Source: Oscillospiraceae bacterium (lineage in GTDB: Bacteria; Bacillota; Clostridia; Oscillospirales; Oscillospiraceae). From it: a DNA stretch of 64,000 nucleotides. Below, in pieces: positions 33,977 to 41,616 of this stretch (positions are counted from its first letter, which is position 1; each line of letters opens with the position of its first letter). The position numbers were made by a program, and so were the translations under genes. The stretch spans positions 31,129 to 95,128 of the forward strand of contig CACYXC010000006.1 in NCBI GenBank assembly GCA_902778285.1, given 5' to 3'. The notes beneath the pieces are model-generated. The model was not told where the DNA came from and ran no database searches. It saw only the letters and a list, made by a program, of their open reading frames with translations.

Positions 33977-34009
33977 CTGACAAATTCTTCCCGTGCTCCG
34001 TGCTACAAT
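33977..34009 (+). promoter_or_regulatory. spoIIG-type promoter with 21-bp spacer
   Basis: CTGACA, 21 nt, TACAAT, ending 6 nt before the spoIIGA ATG. The TTTGTCAGA string on the opposite strand at the -35 resembles a Spo0A box (consensus TTTGTCRAA), and CTGTCAAGG lies ~40 bp upstream. In B. subtilis the spoIIG promoter also has an over-long spacer (22 bp) and is activated by Spo0A~P. Confidence 0.5.
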
Positions 34010-34015
34010 GGCCTC

Positions 34016-34834
34016 ATGCAAGTGATCTACGTCGATTCCCTGTTCTGCCTGAGCCTGCTGACGGACTATCTGCTCTGCCTGACGGCCGGACGGCTTTGCG
34101 GCCTGGTGCTGCGCAGAGGCCGCTATCTCGCGGCGGCGGTGCTCGGAGCGGCATACTCGGTCGCGGTGTTCCTGCCGCCGCTCGTCTTTCTCTCCCTGCC
34201 GGCAGGGAGACTCGGCTGCGGGCTGTGCATGGGCATGGTCGCCTTCGGGCGGGAGCGGCAGCCCCTGCGCTGCACGGGGGTGCTGCTGGCGGTCGCGGCG
34301 GCCTTCGGCGGCGCGCTCTGGGCCGTGACGCTCGCGGGCGGCGGCATGGGCGCGTATCCTGCGGCGCTGTCGCTGCCCGCGCTGCTGTTGAGTTTCGGAC
34401 TCTGTTACGCTCTGCTTTCGCTGCTGCTGCGGGCGCGGCGGCTTTTGACGGAGCGGCGGCGCGTCGCGGTGCGCGTTTCCCTCCTCGGGCGGGAAGCCGG
34501 CTTCCTCGCGCTTGAGGATACCGGCAACGCGCTCTCCGACCCCGTCACCGGGCGGCATGTGCTGGTGGCCTCCCCCCGCGCGCTGCGCCCCCTGCTGCGG
34601 GAGAACGCCGCGCTCTTCGCCCAGCTCCCGCCCGTGGAGCTGCTGGAGGCGCTGGGAACGGTCCCGGAGCTCGCCGGGCGTTTTCGCCTGCTGCCCTATT
34701 CCAATCTGAGCGGCAGCGGCCTGCTCCCGGTCTTCCGGCCCGATCGGCTGCTGCTGGACGGCAGGGAGACGGAGGAGCTGCTGGTCGCCGTCTCTCCCAA
34801 CGCCGCCGGTGAGGGCTTTGAGGCGATCCTGTAA
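34016..34834 (+). CDS. spoIIGA: Sigma-E processing peptidase
   Basis: A 272-residue membrane aspartic protease. Five hydrophobic segments fill the first ~140 residues (MQVIYVDSLFCLSLLTDYLL, then others). The cytoplasmic protease domain has LEDTGNALSDPVTGRHVLV with catalytic Asp168. It removes the pro-sequence of sigma-E after SpoIIR signalling. The ATG at 34016 matches the usual SpoIIGA start; the longer frame from 33947 would begin upstream of the predicted promoter. There is no ribosome-binding site, so the mRNA may be leaderless. It is 18 bp upstream of sigE. Confidence 0.9.
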   Translation: MQVIYVDSLFCLSLLTDYLLCLTAGRLCGLVLRRGRYLAAAVLGAAYSVAVFLPPLVFLSLPAGRLGCGLCMGMVAFGRERQPLRCTGVLLAVAAAFGGALWAVTLAGGGMGAYPAALSLPALLLSFGLCYALLSLLLRARRLLTERRRVAVRVSLLGREAGFLALEDTGNALSDPVTGRHVLVASPRALRPLLRENAALFAQLPPVELLEALGTVPELAGRFRLLPYSNLSGSGLLPVFRPDRLLLDGRETEELLVAVSPNAAGEGFEAIL

Positions 34835-34852
34835 AGAAGGAGGCGTTTTATA

Positions 34853-35575
34853 ATGTTATGTAAACCTCAAATCGTATTCCTGCGCGAGCAGCTGCTGCGC
34901 ATCCTGGGCATCCGACCGCCCTCGGTCTTCTACATCGGCGGCAGCGACACGCTCCCGCCTCCGCTGGGAAAAGAGGAGGAGGACGCGGCCGTCGCGGCGC
35001 TGGAGGCGGGCGGAGAAGAGGCCCGGAAGCTCCTGATCGAGCACAACCTGCGGCTGGTGGTCTACATCGCCAAGCGCTTTGAAAACACCGGCATCAACAT
35101 CGAGGATCTGATCTCCATCGGCACGATCGGGCTCATTAAGGCAGTCAACACCTTTCAGTCCGGCAAGAACATCAAGCTCGCCACCTACGCCTCCCGCTGC
35201 ATCGAAAACGAGATCCTCATGCATCTGCGCAAGGTCGGCGCGCAGCGCGGCGAGCTGAGCTTTGACGAGCCGCTCAACACCGACTGGGACGGCAACGAGC
35301 TGCTGCTGTCCGACATTCTGGGCACCGACGCGGACGAGGTCTCCCGTCCGCTGGAGGACGACGCGGAGGTCTCCATGCTGATGGAGGCGGTGGCGGCGCT
35401 GGACGAGCGCGAGCGGCAGATCATCCGCATGCGCTTCGGTCTGCCCCAGGGCCCGGAATACACACAGAAAGAGGTGGCCGACGCGATGGGCATCTCCCAG
35501 AGCTACATCAGCCGTCTGGAAAAGCGCATCATCGAGCGTCTGCGGCGGGAGATGCTGAAAATGATGCAAATATGA
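34853..35575 (+). CDS. sigE: Sporulation sigma factor sigma-E
   Basis: A 240-residue sigma-70 factor of the sporulation group. An N-terminal pro-sequence region (residues ~1-30, [18 protein letters not shown]) is removed by SpoIIGA. Region 2 is [20 protein letters not shown] and [17 protein letters not shown]; region 4 is [20 protein letters not shown]. It controls the early mother-cell regulon. It starts with AGGAGG directly after spoIIGA. The sigG gene that often follows is absent here, and a terminator comes right after the stop. Confidence 0.95.
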   Translation: MLCKPQIVFLREQLLRILGIRPPSVFYIGGSDTLPPPLGKEEEDAAVAALEAGGEEARKLLIEHNLRLVVYIAKRFENTGINIEDLISIGTIGLIKAVNTFQSGKNIKLATYASRCIENEILMHLRKVGAQRGELSFDEPLNTDWDGNELLLSDILGTDADEVSRPLEDDAEVSMLMEAVAALDERERQIIRMRFGLPQGPEYTQKEVADAMGISQSYISRLEKRIIERLRREMLKMMQI

Positions 35576-35616
35576 AAAAAGCAGGGGATGTGCGGCGCAC
35601 ATTTCCTGCTTTTTCA
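35574..35616 (+). terminator. Terminator of the spoIIGA-sigE operon
   Basis: AAAAAGCAGG..ATGTGC / GCACAT..CCTGCTTTTT, with the stop codon at its edge. Confidence 0.8.
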
Positions 35617-35627
35617 GTTTTCAGGAT

Positions 35628-37010
35628 TCAGTTTTCAGATACCAGGTTCACGACCCATTTGCCGCTGCGCACCAGCACGAAGCCGAGGATGCACTTGAAG
35701 ATGTTCAGCGCCTCGACGGCGGCGTACATCGGCAGGATCGGCACGCTCGTATAGCGCGAGAGGACGAAGGCCGCCGGGATCGACAGAAGCCAGGTGAAGA
35801 GGCTGTCAAAGACGAAGGTGATGACGGTCTTTCCGCCGGAGCGGAGCGTAAAGTAGCAGGCGTTGGCAAAGGCGTGCATCGGCATCAGCGCCGCGCCGAT
35901 CAGCAGCAGGCTCACAGCCAGCTGCCGCACGCCCTCGGTGGTGTTGTACATCCGCGGCAGCAGCGGCGAGACCAGCGCCATCAGGCCGCCGACAATGACG
36001 CTCAGCGCCACGGAGAAGGCGATCAGCTTACGGTCGTCGTCCCGCGCCTTCTCCAGCTCGCCCGCGCCGAGCTGCTGGCCGACGATGATGGCGATGGCGT
36101 TGCCCATGGCCAGGAAGGCGCAGAAGAAGAGGTTCGAGATGGTGGAGGAGATGTTGAAGGCGGAGACGACCTCCAGCCCGCGCAGGGAGTAGCACTGGTT
36201 GAGCGTGGTCATGCCGCCCGACCAGAGCAGCTCGTTGATCAGCAGCGGCATCCCCATCACGGCGATCTGCCGAAACAGCGCGCCGGGGATCGCAAGACTG
36301 CGGAAGGCGCCCTTCACATAGGGGCAGCGCTCCGGGTGCCGGTACGGCCAGATCATCACGATGGCGCACTCCACGATGCGCGCGATCACGGTGGCGACGG
36401 CGGCGCCGACCACGCCCATGGCCGGGAAGCCCAGCTTGCCGAAGATGAGGATGTAGTTGAAGCAGAGATTGACGAAGACGGCGATGACGCCCGCCTTCAT
36501 CGGCAGCATGGTCTCCCCCGCCTCGCGCAGTGTGCTCGCATAGAGCTGGCAGGCGGCAAAGGGGATCATCTGCCAGAGCATGACGTTCAGATAGCTTTTG
36601 CCGTAGCCGAGGGTGGCCGCCAGGTCAAGGCCCTCCTCCCCCTCGTGGAGGAACAGGCCGATCAGCCGGTCTCCGAAGCGCAGCAGCACCGCACCGAAAA
36701 CGAGGACCGCGCCGAGGGCAACGTACAGCTTGGCGCGCATCGTATGGCGCACGCCCTCGTTGTCGCCCTTTCCGAAGAACTGGGCGGTGAAAATGCCCGG
36801 CCCCGCCTGCCCGCCGAAGATGCACAGGCAGAAGACAAAGAAGAGCTGGTTGACGATAGCCACGCCGGACATCGGCTCCGTACCCACCTGCCCGACCATG
36901 ATGTTGTCAAGCAGACTCACGAAATTCGTGATCAGATTTTGGATCAGGATCGGCACCATGACCGTAAAGAGCTTGCGATAAAAGGCGCGGCTCCCGATAT
37001 ACTGTCTCAT
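35628..37010 (-). CDS. MATE-family multidrug/cation exporter
   Basis: A 460-residue protein with 12 predicted membrane helices and MATE signatures: FVSLLDNIMVGQVG in helix 1, GPGIFTAQFFGKGD, and the half-repeat SGGMTTLNQCYSLRGLEVVSAFNI with VGQQLGAGELEKA. It exports cationic compounds using a Na+ or H+ gradient; the substrate is unknown. The ATG at 37010 fits the usual start (MRQYIGSRAFYRKL). The ribosome-binding site is weak. Confidence 0.9.
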   Translation of the reverse strand: MRQYIGSRAFYRKLFTVMVPILIQNLITNFVSLLDNIMVGQVGTEPMSGVAIVNQLFFVFCLCIFGGQAGPGIFTAQFFGKGDNEGVRHTMRAKLYVALGAVLVFGAVLLRFGDRLIGLFLHEGEEGLDLAATLGYGKSYLNVMLWQMIPFAACQLYASTLREAGETMLPMKAGVIAVFVNLCFNYILIFGKLGFPAMGVVGAAVATVIARIVECAIVMIWPYRHPERCPYVKGAFRSLAIPGALFRQIAVMGMPLLINELLWSGGMTTLNQCYSLRGLEVVSAFNISSTISNLFFCAFLAMGNAIAIIVGQQLGAGELEKARDDDRKLIAFSVALSVIVGGLMALVSPLLPRMYNTTEGVRQLAVSLLLIGAALMPMHAFANACYFTLRSGGKTVITFVFDSLFTWLLSIPAAFVLSRYTSVPILPMYAAVEALNIFKCILGFVLVRSGKWVVNLVSEN

Positions 37011-37100
37011 AGAAAAGCACCCGCTTTGATGGATTGTCCGCGCTATTTTACATGATACACCGGTAAATTGCAAGGCCCTGGGCGGGGATTAAAAAGCGCA

Positions 37101-37322
37101 AAAACGGATCGCCCGGAGCGATCCGTTTTCATGCTGTCGACAAAGTGTCGACAGCTGAAAATCAAAAATGAGAACTTCCGAAAAAGTTCTCATTTTTGAG
37201 CATATCAAACGCGAGAGGGAATCACCAATCCCCTCTCGCGCTCTCCCCATGCGAGTCCAACTTCGGCAGCGGGGGCGTCTACAGTCTGAAAACGGATCGC
37301 CCGGAGCGATCCGTTTTCATGC
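37101..37322. repeat. Mosaic hairpin element, copy C, flanked by 34-bp direct repeats
   Basis: The core at 37134-37284 has terminal inverted repeats CTGTCGAC and GTCTACAG. Reading it as the reverse strand gives the same module order as copy B: CTGTAGAC, CTGCCGAAGTT, ACTCGCATGGGGAGAGCGCG, CGCGAGAGGGG hairpin, AATGAGAAC hairpin, GTCGACACTTTGTCGAC. Identical 34-nt hairpins (AAAACGGATCGC..GCGATCCGTTTTCATGC) flank it at 37101-37134 and 37289-37322. No gene lies in the 322-bp gap. Confidence 0.82.
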
Positions 37323-37332
37323 TTTTAACCGA

Positions 37333-38046
37333 TCAGAAGGGGTACCAGCGCGGGTTCAAATACTCGTCGTTCCTCGACATCCGCGTCACCAGACGGCAGG
37401 CCACGAGGAACATCCCCAGCACAAAAACGACGAACACGGTGCTCAGCGCCTCGGTTTGGCGAACGGCGATAAAGTCGTAGCAGCCGTGCAGCAGCGCGGG
37501 CACCAGCACCGCCATGAGGCGGCAGCGGGCGGAGCGCTGCTCATCCCCCTGCAGCTCGCGACGTTTGGCGGAGCCGTACCACGCCCCCATGAAGACGCCG
37601 AAGCAGGCATGCCCCGGCACGGCCGTCAGCGCCCGGGCGACGGCCGCGCCCATGCCGTAGCTGAGCACATAGCCGATGTTCTCCCAGAGCGCGAAACCCA
37701 GCGAGACGGACACCGCGTAGACCACCCCGTCGAACAGGCAGTTGAAGTCGGGCGACTTCCATGTGCGGTTTTTCAGCAGCAGGTACTTGAAGCCCTCCTC
37801 GGAGAACGCGACGACTACGAAGTAGAGCAGGATATCGTATTCCAGCGTCCCCTCCGGGAAGAAATATGCCACGGCGATGTCGCCCAGCTGCTCTGCGGCC
37901 GACGCCAGCGCCGTGGACAGCACGCCGAGGATCACCAGCAGCAGGATCAGCCCGACCGGCTCCTTTTCGAGCCGGTCGGCGCGGTAGACCCTGATGAGCA
38001 GCAGGACGGCCGGGATCACCGCGGCGGCGATGAGCTTCAGATTCAT
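37333..38046 (-). CDS. PrsW-family intramembrane metalloprotease
   Basis: A 237-residue multi-pass protein with the PrsW/CPBP-like motifs: FSEEGFKYLLLKN (Glu83-Glu84), FALWENIGYVL, PGHACFGVFMGAWYG (His146) and ALLHGCYDFIA (His187). In B. subtilis PrsW cleaves the anti-sigma factor RsiW. Here it is 3 bp downstream of the Gx-transporter gene. The membrane anti-sigma-like proteins at 52-60 kb would be possible clients, but nothing in the sequence shows this. Confidence 0.88.
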   Translation of the reverse strand: MNLKLIAAAVIPAVLLLIRVYRADRLEKEPVGLILLLVILGVLSTALASAAEQLGDIAVAYFFPEGTLEYDILLYFVVVAFSEEGFKYLLLKNRTWKSPDFNCLFDGVVYAVSVSLGFALWENIGYVLSYGMGAAVARALTAVPGHACFGVFMGAWYGSAKRRELQGDEQRSARCRLMAVLVPALLHGCYDFIAVRQTEALSTVFVVFVLGMFLVACRLVTRMSRNDEYLNPRWYPF

Positions 38047-38049
38047 AGG

Positions 38050-38553
38050 CTAAACCTCCACACGGATCCGCTTGATCAGGATCCCGGCCAGCAGGCCGAT
38101 CGCGACGCCCGCCAGCGTGCCGCTGATCATCAGGAAGGGCAGATAATACAGCAGCTTATCGGTTTCAAACAGGATGCAGGCAACGGCGATCTGGCCCGCG
38201 TTGTGCAGCACGCCCCCGACGACGCTGACCGCGATTTCGGAGAAGAGGCCCGTCTTTTTCAGCGCGATCATGCCCGCGAGGCTCAGCACCGCCCCGGCCA
38301 GGCTGTACCACAGCAGGCCGATGTTCCCGAACAGGAGCGTCACGAGGAACACGCGCAGCAGTGAGATCGTCACCGCTTCCTTCCAGCCGAGCTTGTAGAG
38401 CACAAAGACCACCGCGATATTCGCAAGGCCCATCTTGATGCCCGGGATCATGGGGAAAAGCGGCGGGATCTGGCTCTCCACAAAGGAGAGGATCATGGCC
38501 AGCGCGACCGCCAGGCCCATCACCGCGACTTTTTTCGTTTTCATAGTCTTCAC
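38050..38553 (-). CDS. Gx-transporter-family membrane protein
   Basis: A 167-residue protein with five to six membrane helices, of the family also labelled heptaprenyl diphosphate synthase component I (KVAVMGLAVALAMILSFVES, then PGIKMGLANIAVVFVLYKLG). It resembles substrate-binding subunits of ECF importers. It overlaps the NusG_II gene by 4 bp. In Listeria a similar pair is part of flavin-based extracellular electron transfer; the other genes of that pathway are absent here. Confidence 0.8.
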   Translation of the reverse strand: MKTMKTKKVAVMGLAVALAMILSFVESQIPPLFPMIPGIKMGLANIAVVFVLYKLGWKEAVTISLLRVFLVTLLFGNIGLLWYSLAGAVLSLAGMIALKKTGLFSEIAVSVVGGVLHNAGQIAVACILFETDKLLYYLPFLMISGTLAGVAIGLLAGILIKRIRVEV

Positions 38554-38951
38554 CCGAAAATGTCCACGCCGCTGTCCTCGCCGCCCTCGACCGTGACGAT
38601 CACGCCGTTGGGGAGGCAGACGATCAGCTGCCCGTTCATATGTATCTTGCCCATATGTTCACAGATCTTATCCGGACATTCGGAGTCCGTCATCCAGGCA
38701 TAGCCGTTTTCGATGACCAGGGTGTTGGTTCCGCCGTTGAGCGGGAAGTTCCCGTTCTTTGACATCGGATAGCGCGCGGCCTCCTCGCCGTCGATGCGGA
38801 CCACGGCGCAGGCGCCGCCCGAGGGGTTTGCTTCTCCCCGCCTGTTGAGGACGAAGACGAGCAGCAGCACCGCCGCCAGGATCAGGACGCCCCCGATCAG
38901 CATCAGGTCGAGCAGCCGTTTTTTCTTGTTGTCTGCTTCTTTCATTGCCAT
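38550..38951 (-). CDS. NusG domain II-containing membrane-anchored protein
   Basis: A 133-residue protein with one N-terminal helix (LLDLMLIGGVLILAAVLLLVFVL) and an extracytoplasmic NusG_II domain: RIDGEEAARYPM, GTNTLVIENGYAWMTDSECPDKICEHMGKI and LPNGVIVTVEG. The CPDKIC motif is typical. It is the first gene of a three-gene run with the Gx-transporter and PrsW. Function unknown; an electron-transfer or metal-related role is only suggested by the partner. Confidence 0.82.
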   Translation of the reverse strand: MAMKEADNKKKRLLDLMLIGGVLILAAVLLLVFVLNRRGEANPSGGACAVVRIDGEEAARYPMSKNGNFPLNGGTNTLVIENGYAWMTDSECPDKICEHMGKIHMNGQLIVCLPNGVIVTVEGGEDSGVDIFG

Positions 38952-39002
38952 GTATCACTTTCGGAAAGTATGGTGGGAAACCCGGGTCTGCCCCTTCTTC
39001 CC

Positions 39003-39347
39003 TCATTCCGTGTCGTTCTTTTCCGTCTTCGGCGCCTGGTCGCTCAGGCCGAGCGCGCGGTCGACCGGCACGGAGAAGATGATCCCGTGCCCGGCAGTGC
39101 TCAGACCTGCCGAATGGTACAGCTCGCGCAGCACATCGTCCCTGATCTCCTCGGGCACGAGCATCATCACGATCTCCTTTTCCGGCTCGACCGTGATCTT
39201 GAAGAGCCTTTCGGCCTCCAGCGGCGCGGTGCCGCGGCCTTTGATGATCGTGCCGCCGCCGGCCCCGGCCTTTCTGGCCGCGTACATGACCTCGTCCGCA
39301 AAGCCGGCGTTGATGATGCAGAATACCGCCTCGTATTTCTTTTCCAT
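39003..39347 (-). CDS. P-II-like regulatory protein, copy 1
   Basis: A 114-residue protein with a ferredoxin-like P-II fold: AVFCIINAGFADEVMYAARKAGAGGGTIIKGRGT (the GxGxxTxxGRGT-like loop), then KEIVMMLVPEEIRDDVL and GHGIIFSVPVDRALGL. ATG 39347 is preferred because GGGGG lies 9 nt upstream; another ATG at 39356 is possible. It is 1 bp after a second P-II-like gene and downstream of a DUF1538 membrane gene. Such pairs suggest nucleotide-controlled gating of the membrane protein (inference). Confidence 0.78.
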   Translation of the reverse strand: MEKKYEAVFCIINAGFADEVMYAARKAGAGGGTIIKGRGTAPLEAERLFKITVEPEKEIVMMLVPEEIRDDVLRELYHSAGLSTAGHGIIFSVPVDRALGLSDQAPKTEKNDTE

Positions 39348-39348
39348 C

Positions 39349-39750
39349 TCACTCATCCCCCTTGACAACACGGCGTTCATTGCTCAAAAAACCGTAGCTC
39401 AGCTTGCCGATCACGCTCGTGAGCGGGATCGTGAAGGAAATGCCGGTGCCGTTGTTGACGGTCTGGAAACGCTCCTGCAGCGCCTCGAAGATCTTATCCA
39501 CCCGGTCCTCGCGCACCACGCTGAAAATCACGCTGCGCTTGTTGTCCTTCAGGCCCAGGAACTCCACCAGATCGGACTGCGCCGTCCCGGTGCCGACAAC
39601 GCTGATCTGGAGATTCGCGTCGAAGGTCTGCAGAAAGTCGGCAAAGAAAGTCCCTTTGCCCTTCTGCACGATGGTCACCAGCAGCGCGAGCCGGTTCGGC
39701 GCGACGGAAGCGCCGGCGGGCTCGGGCCGCTGTTTCTGCCGTTCAGCCAT
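39349..39750 (-). CDS. P-II-like regulatory protein, copy 2
   Basis: A 133-residue protein. After ~18 variable residues comes a P-II-like fold (LALLVTIVQKGKGTFFADFL, GTGTAQSDLVEFLGLKDNKR), ending in TGISFTIPLTSVIGKLSYGF. It is 10 bp after the DUF1538 gene with GAGGTG upstream of its ATG. It diverges from the next gene in the loop region, so the two are not recent duplicates. Confidence 0.75.
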   Translation of the reverse strand: MAERQKQRPEPAGASVAPNRLALLVTIVQKGKGTFFADFLQTFDANLQISVVGTGTAQSDLVEFLGLKDNKRSVIFSVVREDRVDKIFEALQERFQTVNNGTGISFTIPLTSVIGKLSYGFLSNERRVVKGDE

Positions 39751-39760
39751 GCTCAGCACC

Positions 39761-41290
39761 TCACTTGAAATAGATGATCTGCGCGTCGTCCGCCGAAAGG
39801 ATCCGGCGGATCGCGGCGTTTTCACGCATGATGCGCGACAGGATCGAGCGGAAGCCCAGCGCCTGGATCGTGATCAGCGGGGTCATGGCGACCAGCGCGA
39901 CCACGCCGAAGGCGAAGTCCATCACCGCGTCGGCCCCGCGCAGGGCGACGCAGGCGCCGATGGTCATCGGCAGGATGAAGCTGCTCGTCAGCGGGCCGCT
40001 GGCCACGCCGCCGGAGTCAAAGGCGATGGCGGTGTACAGCTTCGGCACAAAGAAGGACAGCCCCAGCGACAGCAGATACCCGGGGATCAGATAGTACAGC
40101 AGCGAAAAGCCCATCAGCAGGCGCAGCACGGACAGGCCGATGGACAGCCCCACGCCGACGGACAGCGCCGCCAGCATCTGGCCGCGCGTCACCGTGCCGT
40201 TGGTCACCTCCTCCACCTGCGTGTTGAGCACGTGGACCGCGGGCTCGGCCAGCACGACGACCATGCCGATGATGAACGCGAAGGCCAGCAGCCACTTGCC
40301 GCTGAAGGCGGCCATCGAGCTGCCGATGCGGTAGCCGAGCGGCATGAAGCCCACCGTGACCGCGACCAGGAAGGTCACGAGGCCGACGAAGGCGAAGACC
40401 AGGCCGAAAAGGATCTGTATCAGCTTCTGCAGCGGCAGATGCAGCATCGTCACCTGCAGCACGCCGAAGAAGAGGATCATCAGAAGAAGGGACTTCGCGA
40501 CATCCCAGCAGGTCTCCCCCAGCAGATGCCAGAAGGCGGGACCGAAGAAGGCGCTGACGGAATAGTCCGGCATGGGGAAGCGGATCGAGCCGCCCGCGCT
40601 GCCGAGGCTCAGGATCAGCACGGCCAGCACCGGCCCGACGGAGCACAGCGCGATCAGGCCGAAGCTGTTTTCCCCCGCGTTCCTGCCGCCCAGGGTCTGG
40701 GCGATGCCGATGCCGAGGGCCATGATGAAGGGCACGGTGATGGGCCCGGTGGTGACGCCGCCGGAGTCGAAGGCCAGCGGGAGGAAGGCCTGCGCCCCGC
40801 CGGAGATCAGCAGGGCGGCGAAGGCGAAAAGCAGCATGTAGAAAAACAGCAGCAGTGCCGTCAGATCCGTGTGGGAGACGATGCGGAGGATCGCGAGGGC
40901 GAGAAACAGGCCCACGCCGACGCCCACCGTGACGATCAGCATTTTAGGGTCCACCACCGCGCTGATCTGCCCGGCAAGGACGGAGAGGTCCGGCTCCGCC
41001 ACCGTGATCAGCACGCCCATCAGAAAGCAGACGGCGACCAGGATGCCGAGGCGCTTGGACTTGGTCAGGCCCACGCCGATCTGCCGGCCCATGGGCGTCA
41101 TCGCGAGGTCCGCGCCGAGGTTGAAGAGGCCGATGCCGAGCACCAGCAGCACGGCGCTCGCGGCAAAGACGCATCGCTCGAGCCGGCTGAGCGGCGCGAG
41201 CGGCGTAAAGGACACGAAAAGCACGATCAGTGCGACCGGGAGAACCGAAGTCAGCGCCTCTCTGAGCTTATGAAGCAAGGCTTTTTTCAT
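39761..41290 (-). CDS. DUF1538 membrane protein, two-repeat
   Basis: A 509-residue multi-pass protein made of two homologous halves. Each half carries PMGRQIGVGL / PLGYRIGSSM, AEPDLSVLAGQI / AEPAVHVLNTQVEE and AFDSGGVTTGPITVPFIMALG / AFDSGGVASGPLTSSFILPM. The conserved AFDSGG.T/A.GP loops look like re-entrant transport loops. DUF1538 has no established substrate that I know of. The two following P-II-like genes are in the same operon. The ATG at 41290 has GGGGGGAG upstream. Confidence 0.85.
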   Translation of the reverse strand: MKKALLHKLREALTSVLPVALIVLFVSFTPLAPLSRLERCVFAASAVLLVLGIGLFNLGADLAMTPMGRQIGVGLTKSKRLGILVAVCFLMGVLITVAEPDLSVLAGQISAVVDPKMLIVTVGVGVGLFLALAILRIVSHTDLTALLLFFYMLLFAFAALLISGGAQAFLPLAFDSGGVTTGPITVPFIMALGIGIAQTLGGRNAGENSFGLIALCSVGPVLAVLILSLGSAGGSIRFPMPDYSVSAFFGPAFWHLLGETCWDVAKSLLLMILFFGVLQVTMLHLPLQKLIQILFGLVFAFVGLVTFLVAVTVGFMPLGYRIGSSMAAFSGKWLLAFAFIIGMVVVLAEPAVHVLNTQVEEVTNGTVTRGQMLAALSVGVGLSIGLSVLRLLMGFSLLYYLIPGYLLSLGLSFFVPKLYTAIAFDSGGVASGPLTSSFILPMTIGACVALRGADAVMDFAFGVVALVAMTPLITIQALGFRSILSRIMRENAAIRRILSADDAQIIYFK

Positions 41291-41307
41291 GTTCTCCCCC
41301 CTTTCTT

Positions 41308-41415
41308 TATAATGATCATCGGATGGCGAAATCAATCGAAGATTCGATTGATTTCGCTGCCAAACGACAAGTTTGACAGCGAATGATTCTTTGAATCATT
41401 CGCCCGATGCTCATT
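41308..41415. repeat. Cloverleaf-like repeat with closing stem and three hairpins
   Basis: TATAAT is followed by an outer stem AATGATCATCGG (41311-41322) paired with CCGATGCTCATT (41404-41415). Inside are three hairpins in a row: GCGAAATCAATCG/CGATTGATTTCGC, CTGCCAAAC/GTTTGACAG and CGAATGATT/AATCATTCG. The short copy at 19473 keeps the outer stem and first hairpin only. Two further hairpins (CAAAACAGC/GCTGTTTTG; GCGCCGC/GCGGCGC) follow up to 41473. The rest of this 326-bp gap holds only the promoter of the next gene. Confidence 0.75.
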
Positions 41416-41556
41416 GCAATGAATATATGGCAAAACAGCTCCGCTGTTTTGCTGCGCCGCAAAGCGGCGCGGCGATTCAGTATATCAGATTCTTCCCGAC
41501 AAAACAAGGGCCGCTGAGCCGGCAGCGGAAGATCGGCTTCGCGTGGGAACAGGGTC

Positions 41557-41585
41557 TTGTACTTTTATAATAATGGTGTTATACT
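41557..41585 (+). promoter_or_regulatory. Sigma-A promoter of the CobW pair
   Basis: TTGTAC, 17 nt, TATACT, 31 bp before the ATG. Confidence 0.7.
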
Positions 41586-41616
41586 GAATCTTTGGAAACC
41601 ATAAGGAGGCTTAGCT

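Noticed and set aside
33947..34015. Longer spoIIGA start at 33947
   Set aside because: Residues MKLTAYDAPRLTNSS are unlike SpoIIGA proteins and overlie the predicted promoter; MQVIYVDSLF is the typical start.
39404..41386. 660-codon frame opposite the DUF1538 gene
   Set aside because: Charged, Gln/His-rich antisense product; the other strand encodes membrane helices with conserved loops.
41308..41473. Possible CRISPR array from serial short repeats
   Set aside because: The units are unlike each other and each is a self-paired hairpin; there are no equal repeats with spacers and no cas genes.
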